Assembly: GCA_016462375.1 (NCBI GenBank)
Contig: JAEMTJ010000047.1
Coordinates: 1-7,232 of the forward strand
Reading direction: 5' to 3'
Length of the DNA: 7,232 nt
Source: Rhodoluna sp.
Lineage (GTDB): Bacteria > Actinomycetota > Actinomycetes > Actinomycetales > Microbacteriaceae
The stretch's first letter is position 1; each line of letters opens with the position of its first letter. A program made the position numbers and the translations under genes. Below are positions 6,620 to 7,232 of the stretch, one piece after another. Under the pieces are notes generated by a model. The model was given only the letters and a program-made list of their open reading frames with translations. It ran no database searches and was not told the DNA's origin.

Positions 6620-7232
6620 ATGTTCTTCGAGCAAATGCACCCAACCTGGCAGAGCTGGCTCGCCCAGGAGAAAACATTGCTGGAAACCATTGAGTCTAAG
6701 GTTCTAGGCGAAGCGATTCTTCCGCCCGAACACTTAATAATGAGGGCCTTTACAAGTGATCCAAAGCAAATAAAGGTAGTTCTGTTAGGGCAGGACCCAT
6801 ACCCAACACCAGGGGATGCTGTCGGCTTGGCTTTTGCTATGGGTATTATTCGAAGGCCACCGAGGAGTCTGAAGAACATAGCCAAAGAGCTCAGGTCAGA
6901 TCTTGGGCCGCAATATGTTCTTGATGAGAGCTCCTTTGATTTGGCTAGATGGTCGCAGCAGGGCGTCATGCTGCTGAATCGAGCATTGAGCACTGAAGCA
7001 GGAAAAGTAAGCGCTCATGTTGGGAAGGATTTTGGTTGGCAGGAATTTACATTAAAGTCAGTCGAACGCATTCTGGAAAATCAGCCGATTGTCTTAATGC
7101 TCTGGGGCAGATTCGCACAATCCATAGTTCCGGAAATGCATAACTTCAAATATCTCGCTAGAGCTCGAATTATCGAGTCAGCTCATCCCAGCCCACTATC
7201 TGCAAGCAAGGGCTTTTTTGGCTCAAGACCTT
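6620..7232 (+). CDS. ung: Uracil-DNA glycosylase, family 1 (3' end outside the window)
   Basis: The enzyme removes uracil from DNA as the first step of base-excision repair. The frame stays open to the end of the window, with 204 residues visible of about 220-230 expected. Signatures in order are VVLLGQDPYPTPG (54-65; catalytic Asp59), GLAFAM, PRSLKNI (81-87, the Pro/Ser minor-groove loop), GVMLLN (115-120, uracil-recognising Asn120), LWGRFAQ and the DNA-intercalating loop AHPSPLSA (188-195; His189). The motif has Pro where Escherichia coli has His (GQDPYH), as is usual in actinobacterial enzymes. The ATG at 6620 is the first start after an in-frame TGA at 6566; a Met at residue 6, just before HPTW, is the alternative start. 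It is transcribed away from the amidohydrolase gene across a 75-bp region. Identity is certain. Confidence 0.96.
   Translation, partial: MFFEQMHPTWQSWLAQEKTLLETIESKVLGEAILPPEHLIMRAFTSDPKQIKVVLLGQDPYPTPGDAVGLAFAMGIIRRPPRSLKNIAKELRSDLGPQYVLDESSFDLARWSQQGVMLLNRALSTEAGKVSAHVGKDFGWQEFTLKSVERILENQPIVLMLWGRFAQSIVPEMHNFKYLARARIIESAHPSPLSASKGFFGSRP

Noticed and set aside
6607..6993. 128-codon open frame on the minus strand, antisense to ung
   Set aside because: It lies entirely over ung, whose motifs are unmistakable. The translated product shows no family signature and has no upstream ribosome site of note.

Overview
This 7.2 kb window looks like chromosomal housekeeping DNA from a low-to-mid-GC member of the Actinobacteria. 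The evidence is the actinobacterial form of the uracil-DNA glycosylase motif (GQDPYPTPG), an adjacent metY-metX pair for direct sulfhydrylation, a GT87-type membrane glycosyltransferase, non-ATG starts, and TANNNT-type -10 boxes placed directly before start codons. By eye the G+C is in the mid-40s. With the compact layout this would suit small-genome aquatic lineages (Luna-type Microbacteriaceae or acI/Nanopelagicales), but that placement is inference. I see no tRNA, rRNA, insertion sequence, CRISPR array or phage gene.

Layout. (1) 1-291 (+): C-terminal end of a CBS-domain protein of the HlyC/CorC (CNNM) family. (2) 292-1368 (-): a XenA/YqjM-type old yellow enzyme; its stop codon abuts that of gene 1. 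(3) 1369-1454: short divergent promoter region. (4) 1455-2684 (+): polytopic GT87-like glycosyltransferase. (5) 2670-3873 (-): metX, homoserine O-acetyltransferase, broken by a frameshift exactly at the nucleophile elbow; its 3' end overlaps gene 4 by 15 bp. (6) 3894-5189 (-): metY, O-acetylhomoserine sulfhydrylase, 20 bp upstream of metX. (7) 5333-6544 (-): M20D-family amidohydrolase. (8) 6545-6619: divergent promoter region. (9) 6620-7232 (+): ung, family 1 uracil-DNA glycosylase, running off the window.

How the genes work together. MetX would acetylate homoserine, and MetY would replace the acetyl group with sulfide to give homocysteine, the precursor of methionine. The two are almost certainly one transcription unit read from metY to metX. 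The M20D hydrolase lies upstream on the same strand, 143 bp away, and may or may not be co-transcribed. The other genes (flavin ene-reductase, glycosyltransferase, CBS protein, DNA repair) have no evident shared pathway.

The main point of interest is the metX lesion. Both halves are well preserved, and adding two bases would restore a perfect G-A-S-M-G nucleophile motif. It is therefore either a very recent mutation or a sequence/assembly error, and it decides whether this organism can make its own methionine by this route. I found no convincing sign of an undescribed system.
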